A stretch of DNA of 64,000 bases from Propionibacteriaceae bacterium AM104-82. GTDB lineage: Bacteria; Actinomycetota; Actinomycetes; Propionibacteriales; Propionibacteriaceae. Location: contig JAQDQK010000006.1 of the NCBI GenBank assembly GCA_027658995.1, forward strand, positions 62,001-126,000, in the 5' to 3' direction. Within the stretch, counting starts at the first letter, position 1. Each line of letters opens with the position of its first letter. Shown here piece by piece: positions 8,489-16,719 of the stretch. The notes beneath the pieces were generated by a model, which was given only the letters and a program-made list of their open reading frames with translations, had not been told where the DNA came from and ran no database searches. The position numbers were made by a program, and so were the translations under genes.

Positions 8489-9507
8489 AACTCGAGGACC
8501 GTTCGCCCGGGAAGCGAGGATCCGACCATCTTGTCCAGCACCTCGTTGATGTCATCCAGGCGCGCCGGGTGCACGGTCGCCTCGATGTGCGCCTGGGCTG
8601 CCAACTCCAGCGCCCTCGAGAGATCGTGACGCGTGCCGACGATGGATCCGCGCAGCGTCAGTGCCCGCATCACGACGTCGTAGATGTTCAGGCCGAACTC
8701 GCCGGGCGGCAGCCCGTTGAGGACCAGCGTTCCCCCCGGACGCAGCATGCCGACCGCCTGTCCGAAGGCCGAACGCGACACGGCGGTCACCAGCGCGGCA
8801 TGCGCCCCGCCGATGCTTCGATGGATGAATCCCTCCGGCTCCGTCGTGCGCACGTTGAGCGTCATGGAGGCCCCGAGCCTCGCGGCCAGGGCAAGCTTCG
8901 CGTCATCGATGTCAGTGGCGATGACCTGATACCCCATCGCCCGGGCGTACTGCACGGCCAGGTGACCGAGGCCTCCCACGCCGGAGATCACCACCCAGTC
9001 GCCGGGCTTCGCATCCGACATCCGAAGTCCCTTGTAGACCGTCAGCCCTGCGCACATCAACGGCGCGGCCTGCTGATCGCTGAGCGCGCTCGGGACCTTG
9101 ACGACGAAGTCGGCCGCGGCGACCACATACTCGGCGAACCCTCCGTCAACGTCGTAGCCGCTCCGCAGTTGCGTCGCGCAGAGCGTCTCCCAGCCCGACA
9201 GGCACTGGTCGCAGCGACCGCACGCCCGGTGCAGCCACGGCACTCCAACTCTGTCGCCGACCGCCACGTTCACGACACCCTTGCCGAGTCCGACGACCAG
9301 CCCGACGGCCTCGTGCCCTGGAATCCTCGGCAGCGCCGGCTTGTCCGGCCAGTCGCCGTGTACGGCGTGCAGGTCGGTGTGACAGACGCCGCAGGCGCTG
9401 ACCTTGACGAGGATCTCCCCGTAGCCCGGTGTGGGGATGGGGACCTCCGCTAGTTCCAGATCGTCGTTGAACCGCACGACCCGCGCGGCGCGCATCATCG
9501 CGCTCAT
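8485..9507 (-). CDS. zinc-dependent alcohol dehydrogenase, end of eut operon
   Basis: A 340-residue medium-chain dehydrogenase of the AdhP type. CGVCHTD and GHE supply catalytic zinc ligands, and the four cysteines in CGRCDQCLSGWETLC form the structural zinc site. GVGGLGHLA binds NAD. In ethanolamine use it would reduce acetaldehyde to ethanol and recycle NADH for the aldehyde dehydrogenase, the job done by the iron-dependent EutG in enterobacteria. Its ATG overlaps the stop of pta (ATGA). No targeting helix is obvious, so it may act outside the compartment. Confidence 0.9.
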   Translation of the reverse strand: MSAMMRAARVVRFNDDLELAEVPIPTPGYGEILVKVSACGVCHTDLHAVHGDWPDKPALPRIPGHEAVGLVVGLGKGVVNVAVGDRVGVPWLHRACGRCDQCLSGWETLCATQLRSGYDVDGGFAEYVVAAADFVVKVPSALSDQQAAPLMCAGLTVYKGLRMSDAKPGDWVVISGVGGLGHLAVQYARAMGYQVIATDIDDAKLALAARLGASMTLNVRTTEPEGFIHRSIGGAHAALVTAVSRSAFGQAVGMLRPGGTLVLNGLPPGEFGLNIYDVVMRALTLRGSIVGTRHDLSRALELAAQAHIEATVHPARLDDINEVLDKMVGSSLPGRTVLEF

Positions 9508-11552
9508 GGCGCTTCCGTTCCTGCCTGGATGGCCGTGATGGCCACCGTGTTGACGATGTCCGAGACCAGTGCGCCACGCGACAGATCGTTGACCGGCTTG
9601 TTGAGTCCCTGGAGGACAGGACCGATCGCGAGGGCCCCCGCGCTGCGCTGCACGGCCTTGTACGTGTTGTTGCCGGTCTGTAGATCCGGGAAGATCAGGA
9701 CGGTCGCCCGCCCGGCAACGGGAGAACCGGGAAGCTTCGTCAGCGCGACGCTCGGCTCGACGGCGGCGTCGTACTGGAGCGGACCGTCGACCGGCAGTTC
9801 CGGGGCCATCTCCCGGAGCAGTCGCGTCGCCTCGACGGTGGCCTCCACGTCGGGGCCGCTCCCGGACGAACCAGTCGAGTAGGACAGCATCGCGATGCGC
9901 GGATCGATGCCGAACTGCCTCGCCGTCGCGGCTGAACTGAGCGCGATCTCGGCGAGCTGCTCAGGGGTGGGGTTCGGGTTGACGGCGCAGTCGCCGAACA
10001 CGAGCACCCGGTCGGCCAGACACATGAAGAAGACTGATGACACCACCGAGATCCCCGGCCTGGTGCGGATGACCTCCAGTGCGGGGCGGATCGTGTGCGC
10101 TGTCGTGTTGACCGAGCCCGAGACCATGCCGTTGGCGAGTGACTCCAGCACCATCATCGTTCCGAAGTAGCTGAGGTCCATGACGCGCTGGCGGGCCTGC
10201 TCGAGGGTGACGCCCTTCTTGGCACGCAACTCGGCGTACCGCGCGGCGAAGCGCTCCAGAAGCTCACTTCGTCGCGGATCGATGAGTTGGGCGCCTGCGA
10301 TGTCCACCCCCAACTCCGCCGCGCGACTGCGGATCGTCTCGACGTTGCCGAGCAGCGTGAGGCGGCAGATCCCCTGCTCGAGGAGACGATGCGCGGCCCT
10401 GAGGATCCGGTCCTCTTCGCCCTCGGGCAGCACGATGTGTCGATCGGCGGCCCGTGCCGCCTCGAGGAGCCGGTGTTCGAACATCATGGGCGTGACCACG
10501 TCATCGCGGCCGATGGTTGCGGAACCAGCCAGCCTCGAGAGATCGACCGCCGCCGAGAAGTTCCGGATCGCCTCTGCCCTGGGCGCCTCGGCGAGTTCAG
10601 CGGCAGGCAGAGCGTCTGTCTCCAGGAACCGGGAGACCTCGCGGACCTCCACAGGGGTCCGCAGCAACGGAACCGTCGGTGCGACCCTGCGCCACAGTTC
10701 GGCCACGCCACGCTCAAGCGGCCATGGACCCGCCGCGATCGCGGCGGCCGGGAAGCTGAACCGCCCGCTCGCTCCCGCCACGCAGAGTCCGACCGCGATC
10801 TCCGCCCGGTCAGCGGAGAAGATCGCGATGGTCTCCTCGTCTACCAGCGGAAGCAGATGAGTCAGCGACATGTCGGCGACCAGCGGCGGCGACGCGATGC
10901 TGCGGGCAGACAGGTCCTCCCCGCCCGCGAGTTGCTCGGCTCCAAGTGCCGCTGCGACGGCCGCAAGATCCGAGGCGACGCCCCCGTCGACCTCCCGGAT
11001 CACGTACACGGGGACCGGGCAGTCCCTCGCAAGATCATCGACGGCCAGGGGCGTCCGACGCCCGGTCGGCACGATGATGCCGATGACCTGCGCCAGGTTC
11101 CGTGTTGCCTCATCGAGCGCGACCGCGATGCGTTCCCGCACCAGGTCCGCGCCGCCCTCTGCAGGAACCACCAGCAGCATCGGCACGTCGAGGTTCGCCG
11201 CGATCCTGGTGTTCCAGGCGAACTCGACGGGCGCGAGCGAGCAGTCGTACTCGCTTCCGAGGACGACAGCGGCCTCGTGTCCCTGAAGGCGCGAGGCGAA
11301 CCTGGCGATGATCTGCGCGAGCGCTTCACCGGGTGTGTTCAGCAGTTGGTCCGCCGTCGCACCCCAGGCGGGAGGCTCGGCCGGTTCGCTCAGCGCCTCG
11401 AGAAGCCGATCCCCTCGCGGGTCGGCGACGATGGGCCTGAACACCGTGATGCTGGCGCCCTCCGCGCGCAGACCAGCGATGGCTCCGACCGCGAACTGCA
11501 ACAGATGCGGGCAGTGCTGGGTCGGGCAGAGATACAGCGACCGGACAGCCAT
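9504..11552 (-). CDS. pta: phosphate acetyltransferase, full-length form
   Basis: A 682-residue enzyme converting acetyl-CoA and phosphate to acetyl-phosphate and CoA. The last about 325 residues are the catalytic PTA_PTB domain (IVLPEGEEDRILRAAHRLLEQG, then GMVSGSVNTTAHTIRPALEVIRT, then LQTGNNTYKAVQRSAGALAIGPVLQGLNKP in family order). The first about 350 residues correspond to the P-loop-like and DRTGG regulatory domains of long Pta, though SLYLCPTQHC is a weak match to the usual nucleotide loop. BMC loci usually carry the short EutD or PduL instead, so a long Pta here is unusual. It may work with EutQ, since no ackA is adjacent. Confidence 0.93.
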   Translation of the reverse strand: MAVRSLYLCPTQHCPHLLQFAVGAIAGLRAEGASITVFRPIVADPRGDRLLEALSEPAEPPAWGATADQLLNTPGEALAQIIARFASRLQGHEAAVVLGSEYDCSLAPVEFAWNTRIAANLDVPMLLVVPAEGGADLVRERIAVALDEATRNLAQVIGIIVPTGRRTPLAVDDLARDCPVPVYVIREVDGGVASDLAAVAAALGAEQLAGGEDLSARSIASPPLVADMSLTHLLPLVDEETIAIFSADRAEIAVGLCVAGASGRFSFPAAAIAAGPWPLERGVAELWRRVAPTVPLLRTPVEVREVSRFLETDALPAAELAEAPRAEAIRNFSAAVDLSRLAGSATIGRDDVVTPMMFEHRLLEAARAADRHIVLPEGEEDRILRAAHRLLEQGICRLTLLGNVETIRSRAAELGVDIAGAQLIDPRRSELLERFAARYAELRAKKGVTLEQARQRVMDLSYFGTMMVLESLANGMVSGSVNTTAHTIRPALEVIRTRPGISVVSSVFFMCLADRVLVFGDCAVNPNPTPEQLAEIALSSAATARQFGIDPRIAMLSYSTGSSGSGPDVEATVEATRLLREMAPELPVDGPLQYDAAVEPSVALTKLPGSPVAGRATVLIFPDLQTGNNTYKAVQRSAGALAIGPVLQGLNKPVNDLSRGALVSDIVNTVAITAIQAGTEAP

Positions 11553-11557
11553 GGCGG

Positions 11558-11842
11558 TCAGCGAAGGGCGCGGGAGATGATCTCGTCGAGCCCGGCCGGC
11601 TCCTCGCCGAGGGCCGAGATGACGGCCGATCGGATCTCCGTCGCCAAGGGGTCCGTGACTGGTTGTGGTGAGGGGTGGCCACTCTCGGCCTTGGACGAGT
11701 ACGGCACCAACCGCACACCTCTGTCGAGGGCGTACTCGCGCGCGAGAGCGGTGACGATGTCACCGGCTCCAAGACGGACCTCCGTGGTTCCCGTCTGCAG
11801 CATCTGGTCGATGTCGACCTTGGTCAGCACTCGGCGTGGCAT
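11558..11842 (-). CDS. 94-residue BMC-associated protein with EutQ-like N-terminus
   Basis: I do not recognise a named family. Residues 6-46 resemble the N-terminal segment of EutQ and of EutT in this operon: a Thr-x-x-acidic start, a Gly-containing turn, then hydrophobic-Thr-x-x-Ala-Arg-acidic. Residues 66-79 (LATEIRSAVISALG) form an amphipathic helix almost matching EutQ residues 63-76. It therefore looks like EutQ without its cupin domain. An excellent AAGGAG ribosome-binding site lies 5 bases before the ATG. It sits between the CcmP-like shell gene and pta. A scaffold or adaptor between cargo and shell is my guess. Confidence 0.75.
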   Translation of the reverse strand: MPRRVLTKVDIDQMLQTGTTEVRLGAGDIVTALAREYALDRGVRLVPYSSKAESGHPSPQPVTDPLATEIRSAVISALGEEPAGLDEIISRALR

Positions 11843-11851
11843 GGTGGCTCC

Positions 11852-12478
11852 TTACTTTCCTGTCACTGATTGGATGGCGGTGACCGCCGCTGCGCGGGCC
11901 GCCTCGATGTCTGCCTCGGTCCCCGACATCCACATCCGGCCGTACACGCCGACCGAACTCAGGTGGTTGAGGAACACGGGAGCGGCCTTCTCTGCCTCAT
12001 TCGCGGCGAGGGTGATGTATGCCGCGGGCTCCACCTCCATGACGAGAAGCGTCTGCCCGCCCTCCAGCATCGTTCCCATGTTCATGCGGTTGAGGACCTG
12101 GGCCTGGAGTGGATGGACGTTCGTGATCACCTGCTCCGAAGCGATCGTGGGGGCGATCCTGCTCTCGAGTGGTTGTCCGATCGCCTCCAGCACGACCTCG
12201 CCTGCCCGCAGCACCTCCGCCTGGTTCTCCGAGTGGACCTCGAACATGCCGAACTGCCGCTCTACCACCTGGGCGCCGGGCTTGACGTCGACGGCCTTCA
12301 GGACACTGTCGACCACCCGGAAGACCCAGTTGCCCGGGGCCATTTCGACGTAGAGGCTGCTCATGCCCTCGATCGGGGGCGATCCGGCGGCGATCTTGCC
12401 GACGAAGGCGGCGAACTGTGGCTGGATCCGGTCCAGATGGCAGAACGCGCGCAGTTGGAACGGGGACTGTTCGGTCAT
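11852..12478 (-). CDS. tandem-BMC-domain shell protein, CcmP/CsoS1D-like (BMC-T double trimer type)
   Basis: A 208-residue protein with two BMC folds. The first half, FQLRAFCHLDRIQPQFAAFV followed by VEMAPG and the VVERQFGMFEVHSENQAEVL block, closely follows the pattern of carboxysomal CcmP and CsoS1D. Those proteins form trimers that stack face to face and have a large gated pore. The Glu-Arg pair of VER matches the gate residues of that family. The second half (LLVMEVEPAAYITLAANEAEKAAP) is the second BMC domain. It would let bulky molecules such as cofactors cross the shell. It starts one base after the eutJ stop and precedes the 94-residue protein by 9 bases. Confidence 0.85.
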   Translation of the reverse strand: MTEQSPFQLRAFCHLDRIQPQFAAFVGKIAAGSPPIEGMSSLYVEMAPGNWVFRVVDSVLKAVDVKPGAQVVERQFGMFEVHSENQAEVLRAGEVVLEAIGQPLESRIAPTIASEQVITNVHPLQAQVLNRMNMGTMLEGGQTLLVMEVEPAAYITLAANEAEKAAPVFLNHLSSVGVYGRMWMSGTEADIEAARAAAVTAIQSVTGK

Positions 12479-12479
12479 G

Positions 12480-13325
12480 TCAGCGACCTTCCTTCGTGGG
12501 AGTTGGTGGCGACCATGCGGCCACGCCGAGCGGGGTCACGAGCATGGGGTGGGGGGCGACCGTCGCGGGGACCCCCGTGATCTCGGACATCACATCCGCA
12601 ACGCCTGTGAAGGCGGCGGTGCCGCCGACCAGGTGGATCTCGTGGACATCGTGACCCTTGATGGCCGCGGAGACGATGGTGGCGACCTTCTCGAGGGTCG
12701 GTCGCACGAGGGGGTAGAGGCTCGGGTGTTGCGAGGTACGCATCTTGCGTTTCTCGGCCTCGGCGAAAGGCACCTTGAGCGCGCCGGAGATCACGAGGCT
12801 CAGGTGCGTTCCACCTGTGGGCTCGTCGATGTTGGCGATGACCTCACCGTCCCGGAGGATGGCGACGCCGGTCGTGCCGCCGCCGATGTCGACGACCGCG
12901 CCGTCACGGATGCCGAGGATTCGGTTGGCCGCGGTGGTCTCGTCGACCACGGCGGCGCACTCCATTCCGGCGCCCTCCACGACATACCTGTGCGCGCGGT
13001 GATCGGCCTCGAGCACGCCGGGCGGAATGGTGACCGCCGCGTGGAGAAGTTCACGACCGGTGGCCGACTCAAGTCGGTCCTTCAGGTCGCGGACCACGGC
13101 CTGCGCGCCCGCGAAGTCCCACACCACTCCGTCGCGCACCACGTCCGCGAAGGCGTGCGCGGCGGCAAGAGGCTTGCCCGCGTCGTCGGTGACCATGATG
13201 ACGGTGAAGGCGGTCCCGAGGTCGACCCCGACGCGGATCGGGGTGCCCGCGTCGATCCTGGCCGGGTGTCTGAGTGCGCCGTTGGCCGACTTCATCAGGG
13301 CACCGATGCCGCGCTGCCTGCTCAT
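12480..13325 (-). CDS. eutJ: EutJ, Hsp70-like chaperone of the ethanolamine microcompartment
   Basis: A 281-residue actin/Hsp70-fold ATPase. VGVDLGTAFTVIMV (near 32-45) is the phosphate-1 motif, VVDIGGGTTGVAILRDG the phosphate-2 motif and IHLVGGTAAFTGV the adenosine motif. The length matches EutJ (about 280). EutJ is a predicted chaperone of the eut operon whose client is unknown. It may help assemble the compartment or the lyase. Its ATG overlaps the eutT stop (ATGA). Confidence 0.92.
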   Translation of the reverse strand: MSRQRGIGALMKSANGALRHPARIDAGTPIRVGVDLGTAFTVIMVTDDAGKPLAAAHAFADVVRDGVVWDFAGAQAVVRDLKDRLESATGRELLHAAVTIPPGVLEADHRAHRYVVEGAGMECAAVVDETTAANRILGIRDGAVVDIGGGTTGVAILRDGEVIANIDEPTGGTHLSLVISGALKVPFAEAEKRKMRTSQHPSLYPLVRPTLEKVATIVSAAIKGHDVHEIHLVGGTAAFTGVADVMSEITGVPATVAPHPMLVTPLGVAAWSPPTPTKEGR

Positions 13326-14071
13326 CGGAGCGCCGCCGCTCGTCGGAGTTGAAGGTAGTAGAAGGCGCTGGAGACGCGGTTGAGCGCGTGGCAGATGGTC
13401 GCACCGTGGTCGTGGGGTGAGGGGAAGGTCTCAAGGGCCAGGATCTCGATCTCGCGGGACTCGGTGCGCGCCAGGTTCAGCAGGTGTTGGAGTTCGTCGT
13501 CGTGATGGTCGAGAGTGAGGTGGTCGACGCCCAGGGTCGACCGTGGGTCGTGGGTCGCGCGGTGCATGGTGTCGGGGTCGAGCCCCGCCAGCCGCAACTC
13601 GGCGACCGGACGTTCGTTGTACTCGGCTGAGATCAGCTCGCGGCAGTACGCCGCGAGGCTGGCGAGGTCGGCGACCAGCGCCTCCTCCCCCGCCTCGTAG
13701 GCCAGGCGTTGAAGCCACAGGACCCTCGCGTGTAGCGAGTCGATCCTGCCGCGCAGCTTGATTCTTGGATGGGTCTTCGGCGCATAGTGACTGGCGTTGA
13801 GTTGGGTCAGGGCGCTCGGCTTACTCGTGACGCCGGTGCCGCACTGGGTGCATCGCGGCGCCTCACCGGACAGTGCCACGGGGAACACCGCATCATGATC
13901 CCAGTCTCGGGTCTGCCCCTCGGCGCCGCCGTCCTCGACGAGGACAAGCGCGAACTGCTTGACGAAGTCCCGCGCCGCCGGCGACAGTCGGGCCCCTGCC
14001 GCGACCGTGACCTTCGCTCCGGCGACGGGTCGCCGGAGTTGATCCCGGAGTTCGGCTTCGGTGACGATCAC
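13322..14071 (-). CDS. eutT: EutT, ATP:cob(I)alamin adenosyltransferase
   Basis: A 249-residue enzyme that makes adenosylcobalamin for the ethanolamine lyase. It is of the EutT type, with a long helical C-terminal domain (ARVLWLQRLAYEAGEEALVADLASLAAYCRELISAEYNE in family order, ending LNRVSSAFYYLQLR). A metal site is visible as His59, Cys74 and Cys77, spaced H-X14-C-X2-C. Salmonella EutT, as I recall it, has H-X11-C-C-X2-C, so one cysteine is missing here. The first 44 residues share the small N-terminal motif seen in EutQ and the 94-residue protein. The GTG start overlaps the eutQ stop (GTGA). Confidence 0.9.
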   Translation of the reverse strand: MIVTEAELRDQLRRPVAGAKVTVAAGARLSPAARDFVKQFALVLVEDGGAEGQTRDWDHDAVFPVALSGEAPRCTQCGTGVTSKPSALTQLNASHYAPKTHPRIKLRGRIDSLHARVLWLQRLAYEAGEEALVADLASLAAYCRELISAEYNERPVAELRLAGLDPDTMHRATHDPRSTLGVDHLTLDHHDDELQHLLNLARTESREIEILALETFPSPHDHGATICHALNRVSSAFYYLQLRRAAALR

Positions 14072-14700
14072 GACACGCCACTGTCCCAGTCGGCTGGGAA
14101 CGTCACGTAGACGAATCGCGCCCAGGTGGGGGTCCCGAAGGTGATCTGTGAGCCCTTGGGGACGTAGCAGACGTCACCGGCACGGGCGATCCGGCTACCG
14201 CCGTCGCCGCCCAGGTGCAGTTCGCCTTCCAGCACGATCTGCACCTCGTCGTAGGTGAACGTCCACGGGAAGCTTCCCTGGGTGATGGTCATGTAGCCGG
14301 CCGCCATGGGCGATCCGTCGTCACCCGTGACGACGTCCACGGTGGCCACCTTCATGCCGGGGGGCGGTCCAGGGTAAGGGAACGGTTGGGGGATGTGCCG
14401 GTGCTGGTCGACCACCTTCACCGGCGGTCGGGGCGGGCCCGATGTGGGGGCGGTCAAGCCGCCCCCACCGGCGCCCAGCATCGCAGTGACAAGCGCCCGC
14501 ACCTTGGTCATCAGGTCGTCCTCGCCCGCCTGCACGGGCTTCTCCGGCGCCACGGCGATACCGGTGGAGCGTTCGATGGAGACCCCGAGGTCGGCCGCGG
14601 TGTCGCGCGCTAGCGGCGTGACGATCGCGTCCTCGGCAACCAGTAGGCGCCCGGGGGCGGCCAACTGGACTTCTGCGGCGGTGATGACCTGACGGCCCAT
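14068..14700 (-). CDS. eutQ: EutQ, cupin-domain protein / proposed acetate kinase
   Basis: A 210-residue protein in three parts: an N-terminal motif (6-43), an amphipathic helix (63-76, [14 protein letters not shown]) in a Gly/Pro-rich linker, and the EutQ cupin domain (about 95-205, with [16 protein letters not shown] and [14 protein letters not shown]). Salmonella EutQ has been reported to have acetate kinase activity and to be needed with the compartment, so it could form ATP from the acetyl-phosphate made by the Pta of this operon. The central helix looks like a cargo-targeting peptide. AGAGAGG-like purine-rich sequence precedes the ATG. Confidence 0.9.
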   Translation of the reverse strand: MGRQVITAAEVQLAAPGRLLVAEDAIVTPLARDTAADLGVSIERSTGIAVAPEKPVQAGEDDLMTKVRALVTAMLGAGGGGLTAPTSGPPRPPVKVVDQHRHIPQPFPYPGPPPGMKVATVDVVTGDDGSPMAAGYMTITQGSFPWTFTYDEVQIVLEGELHLGGDGGSRIARAGDVCYVPKGSQITFGTPTWARFVYVTFPADWDSGVS

Positions 14701-14740
14701 GATGTGCCTCTCTTAGGTGCGTGCGGTGTCTGGGACGAGA

Positions 14741-15028
14741 TCAGTCGCGGTGAGGCAGGATGATCTCGACGTCGCCGTGCGGACGCGGGATGACGTGCAC
14801 GGAGATCAGTTCGCCGACGCGGCCTGCGGCCGCGGCACCGGCATCGGTGGCGGCCTTGACCGCACCGACGTCGCCCCGGACGAAGACGGTCACGAGACCG
14901 GCGCCGATCTGCTCCTTGCCGATCAACTTCACGTTGGCGGCCTTGACCATTGCATCGGCGGCCTCAATGGCGCCGATCAGGCCCTTGGTCTCGACCATGC
15001 CGAGAGCGATCATCTGGACATCTGCCAT
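14741..15028 (-). CDS. eutM: BMC-H hexameric shell protein (EutM/PduA-like), canonical form
   Basis: A 95-residue single-BMC-domain protein that tiles the flat faces of the compartment. [20 protein letters not shown] is the family start, [20 protein letters not shown] carries the pore loop (I-G-A-G), and [16 protein letters not shown] the C-terminal strand. The ATG has a near-perfect AAAGGAG site 7 bases upstream. The frame is also open for 52 codons upstream to a second ATG with its own strong ribosome-binding site (see separate entry), so a longer form may also be made. It is the only BMC-H gene in the operon. Confidence 0.92.
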   Translation of the reverse strand: MADVQMIALGMVETKGLIGAIEAADAMVKAANVKLIGKEQIGAGLVTVFVRGDVGAVKAATDAGAAAAGRVGELISVHVIPRPHGDVEIILPHRD

Positions 15029-15184
15029 TGGAGTTCTCCTTTGTGTGGTGACAGCGGGTGTATTGGGTGCTGGGTCGGGGGTCGAGCTGGGCTCGGCCCG
15101 TTGGATGGTTTCCTTTTCAGTTGTGTTGCTCTCCTCCGGTGCGGTCTGCTTACGCGGAGGGCGAGGTTTTGTGGTCTCGGTCAT
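15029..15184 (-). other. possible alternative N-terminal extension of the BMC-H protein (in-frame upstream start)
   Basis: An ATG at 15184 with GGAGG 7 bases upstream directly follows the aldehyde dehydrogenase stop. It opens a frame that runs without a stop into the BMC-H domain, adding 52 residues rich in Pro, Thr, Glu and Lys with no hydrophobic core. Counting codons by eye gives 31 of 52 ending in G or C, lower than typical for neighbouring genes, so it could instead be an untranslated spacer. If translated, the pair would parallel PduB and PduB', where the longer form links shell and cargo. Confidence 0.45.
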
Positions 15185-15201
15185 GCTTTAGCCTCCTGAC
15201 G

Positions 15202-16710
15202 TCACTTCCCGAGTTCCGTGAGAATCTGGCGCACCAGCTTCTCGATGAGGGCTGAATCGGCACCGTCCGGCGGGTCGAGGACCTCGTCATCCTCCATCGG
15301 GGCAGGCCTGCCGTCGACGAGCCCCCGGTGTGCCCTGGCCACCTCCGGAGCCTGATGCACCTGGTAGGCGACCCGCTTGACGTTGAGGACATGCTCGACC
15401 GTGATGTTGTCGCTGACGGAGGCTCCGCCGATTCCACCGGGTGCGAGCGTCATCGAGGGCCGCAGGCCCGTCGTGTAGCCGACGCCCCCGAGCGAACCCC
15501 AGGTGTTGACGAGGACCCGGAAGGCTGGCTTCTCGATGCCGAACGCCATGATCGACTCCTCATCGCGCGAGTGGATGACGATCGAGTGTCCGTCACCGCC
15601 GAACGTGAGTAACTGGATCGCCCGGTCACAGCCGGCCTTCCAGCCGTCCTCCACCATCCATCCGAGCACCGAGGTGAGCTTCTCGCGGGACAGCGGATGA
15701 TCGGGGCCGACGCCGTCGATCTCGGCGACCAGGATCCGGGTGCTCTCCGGCACGGCGATGCCTGCCTTGCGGCCCAGCTCCTGCGGGGTGCGTCCAACGA
15801 ACTCGGCGATCATCATGCCGTTGGGTCGGAACATCATGGCCGCCAGCCGGTCGGCCTCCTCGCGGGTGAGCCACTGTGCACCGGCCGTCTGCATCTCCGA
15901 CTTCAGCCGCTCGGCGATCGGACGGTCGGCAATGACGACCTGCTCGGTCGCGCAGATGGTCGAGCAGTCGAACGACTTCGACTCGACGATCATCTTGGCT
16001 GCGCGCACGATGTGAGCACTGCGATCGACGTAGGCGGGCACGTTGCCTGGCCCGACGCCGAGCGCAGGCTTTCCGCAACTGTGGGCTGCCTTGACCATCC
16101 CCGGGCCCCCTGTGGCCAGGATCATGGACGTCGCGTAGTGGTTCATCAGTTCGTTCGTGCCCTGGATGGTCAGTTCGGTCATGCACGAGACAAGGCCCTT
16201 CGGCATTCCTGCCGCCTCGCCTGCCTCGACCATGACGCGGACCGCCTCCGCCGTGCAGCGCTTCGCCGACGGGTGAGGTGCCACGACGACGGCGTTGCGC
16301 GCCTTGACCCCGATGAGGATCTTGAAGATCGCCGTCGAGGTCGGGTTGGTCGAGGGTGTCAGGGCGCAGAGCACTCCGACGGGCCAACCGATCTCGACGA
16401 TCTGATTCTTCTCATCGCGCCGCAGGACGCCGCAGGTCGGGACATCGCGGATGGAGTCCCATACCCCCTGCGCGGCGAACTCGTTCTTGAGTTGCTTGTG
16501 GGGCGCGTATCCGAACCCTGTCTCCTCGTGGGCGAGTTCTCCGAGCCTGGCAGCCTCGCGCATCGCTGCGGCGACCATCGCCTCGCAGATCCTGTCGACC
16601 TGTGACTGGGACGCGAACTGGAACGACCTCATGGCTCCACGGGCGGCGACCGCAAGGTCGCGCGCCTGTTGAATGGAGCGGAGGTCGGCGTCCATCGCGT
16701 TTGCAGACAT
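15202..16710 (-). CDS. eutE: CoA-acylating acetaldehyde dehydrogenase with C-terminal targeting helix
   Basis: A 502-residue enzyme oxidising acetaldehyde with CoA and NAD to acetyl-CoA. Catalytic Cys253 lies in [11 protein letters not shown], the context used by AdhE/EutE-type dehydrogenases. [13 protein letters not shown] and [12 protein letters not shown] are further family blocks. A disordered link (about 465-485) leads to a C-terminal amphipathic helix, [14 protein letters not shown]. This matches the consensus of the EutC N-terminal peptide. In enterobacterial EutE the targeting peptide is at the N-terminus, so its position differs here. AGGAGG precedes the ATG by 5 bases. The assignment as eutE is by function and context. 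Confidence 0.92.
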   Translation of the reverse strand: MSANAMDADLRSIQQARDLAVAARGAMRSFQFASQSQVDRICEAMVAAAMREAARLGELAHEETGFGYAPHKQLKNEFAAQGVWDSIRDVPTCGVLRRDEKNQIVEIGWPVGVLCALTPSTNPTSTAIFKILIGVKARNAVVVAPHPSAKRCTAEAVRVMVEAGEAAGMPKGLVSCMTELTIQGTNELMNHYATSMILATGGPGMVKAAHSCGKPALGVGPGNVPAYVDRSAHIVRAAKMIVESKSFDCSTICATEQVVIADRPIAERLKSEMQTAGAQWLTREEADRLAAMMFRPNGMMIAEFVGRTPQELGRKAGIAVPESTRILVAEIDGVGPDHPLSREKLTSVLGWMVEDGWKAGCDRAIQLLTFGGDGHSIVIHSRDEESIMAFGIEKPAFRVLVNTWGSLGGVGYTTGLRPSMTLAPGGIGGASVSDNITVEHVLNVKRVAYQVHQAPEVARAHRGLVDGRPAPMEDDEVLDPPDGADSALIEKLVRQILTELGK

Positions 16711-16719
16711 CGTGTCCTC

